Source of the DNA: Flavobacteriaceae bacterium CRH
Lineage (GTDB): Bacteria > Bacteroidota > Bacteroidia > Flavobacteriales > Flavobacteriaceae
Assembly (NCBI GenBank): GCA_001507425.1
Contig: LMAJ01000006.1
Coordinates: forward strand, 148,573-212,572
Length of the DNA stretch: 64,000 nucleotides
Direction: 5' to 3'
Part shown: positions 63,378-64,000 of the stretch, in pieces
Position numbering within the stretch: position 1 is the first letter of the stretch
Layout of the letters: each line of letters starts with the position of its first letter
Made by a program: the position numbers and the translations under genes
The notes under the pieces: generated by a model
Database searches by the model: none
What the model was told of the DNA's origin: nothing
What the model saw: the letters and a program-made list of their open reading frames with translations, nothing else

Positions 63378-64000
63378 TGTATTTATATATTGACGAACTA
63401 TTTAGTATATATATTGTTGAGTGCATTAAATTGTTCTATTGTTTTATTGTCTAATGCGGTATGTATTCTTTTTTTATTATACCAGTTTTCAATAAAATCA
63501 AATATTTCCAATTTCATTTGTTTTTTGCTAATTAGGTTGTTTTTTCGACCTATCATTTCTCTTTTTAATGAACTAAAAAAACTTTCAGAAACAGCATTGT
63601 CCAAGTGATCACCTTTACGACTCATACTTCTAATACAATTATAAGAATCTAGTTTCCTTGTAAAAGCTTTGTTGGCATATTGAACCCCTCTATCAGAATG
63701 AAATACTAATCCATTTGATGCTTTACGTTTATTTACAGCCATTTCCAATGCTGCTAAGGAGGTTTTACTTGTGGAGAGTCGTGAACCCAAACTCCAGCCG
63801 ATTATTTTTCGGTCATACAAATCCATGATTATTGTAAGATATAAAAATCCGTTATTAGTCTGAAGATAGGTAATGTCTGATACCCATACTTTAGAGTAAT
63901 CGTTTACTTTAAATTCTCGATTTAAAACATTTGGAGCGATGTAATGATTGTGATTGGAATCGGTTGTTGCTTTAAATTTCCTTTTTTTTACGTGACGTAA
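63378..64000 (-). mobile_element. IS3-family element, right-hand copy (partial in window)
   Basis: Its 3' end (…AATACA on the minus strand) lies 3 nt from the TGTCAG end of the truncated copy. The element continues past the right edge. Confidence 0.75.
63398..64000 (-). CDS. IS3-family transposase, rve integrase domain (5' end outside window)
   Basis: The open frame enters from the right edge. It contains the DDE residues: D in V-W-V-S-D-I-T-Y-L, D in L-V-F-H-S-D-R-G-V-Q-Y, E in N-A-V-S-E-S-F-F-S-S-L-K, with the C-terminal block NWYNKKRIHTALDNKT. No frameshift in the visible 200 codons, so this copy may be active. It ends at 63398. Confidence 0.9.
   Translation of the reverse strand, partial: LRHVKKRKFKATTDSNHNHYIAPNVLNREFKVNDYSKVWVSDITYLQTNNGFLYLTIIMDLYDRKIIGWSLGSRLSTSKTSLAALEMAVNKRKASNGLVFHSDRGVQYANKAFTRKLDSYNCIRSMSRKGDHLDNAVSESFFSSLKREMIGRKNNLISKKQMKLEIFDFIENWYNKKRIHTALDNKTIEQFNALNNIYTK

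Overview
The window is AT-rich chromosomal DNA of a Bacteroidota bacterium, most likely a Flavobacterium or close relative. The evidence is SusC/SusD and FecR/ECF sigma/TonB-receptor clusters, a type IX secretion C-terminal sorting domain on a glucanase, many Cys-lipoproteins, promoters of the TTTG-N17-19-TAnnTTTG type, and several protein families largely confined to Bacteroidota (DUF4249, DUF6625, DUF4833, short HTH/coiled-coil regulators). No rRNA or tRNA gene was seen.

Layout. 0-6 kb: the end of a 29-residue-repeat protein, then an operon for ECF sigma factor, a small protein, FecR anti-sigma factor, TonB receptor and DUF4249 lipoprotein. 6-14 kb: lipoproteins and orphan genes, including an FAD monooxygenase with a DnaJ-like CxxCxGxG head and an orphan copy of the arginine-cluster GNAT. 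14-20 kb: a secreted GH87-type alpha-1,3-glucanase, a PAP2 phosphatase and a large methyltransferase. 20-30 kb: a SusC/SusD pair behind a long structured leader, then a porin/Dabb/cupin operon divergent from an OmpR-type two-component system. Four head-to-tail 11-bp repeats lie between these two and look like the regulator's binding array. 30-45 kb: tandem DUF6625 genes, a luciferase-like monooxygenase, a lyase-like lipoprotein, a PRC-barrel protein, an AraC regulator with two redox enzymes, YceI, DUF1826, TruC, an amidohydrolase, and a decayed second copy of the DUF1826-truC locus.

45-57 kb is an accessory zone. It holds at least eight copies of a REP/BIME-like element of about 135-155 bp (paired opposing hairpins with covarying tips) and the C-terminal relic of a REP-associated tyrosine transposase (RAYT). 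It also holds an inverted-repeat MITE-like element, a PD-(D/E)XK nuclease-like gene, an HTH gene broken by a stop at codon 2, and small orphan genes. A strong promoter at 51.7 kb drives a 61-codon ORF with six consecutive Cys codons. That ORF overlaps a 2OG-Fe(II) dioxygenase, which is followed by a CDP-alcohol phosphatidyltransferase and a GtrA protein.

57-64 kb: GNAT, a single-domain response regulator, the intact HTH paralogue, a sulfatase, a TonB-C-like secreted protein, and a second response regulator that has lost its phospho-acceptor Asp and is truncated by an IS3-family element. At the right edge two IS3 copies abut through a junction that looks like an IRR-3nt-IRL circle junction. 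All functional calls rest on reading motifs; no database search was possible.
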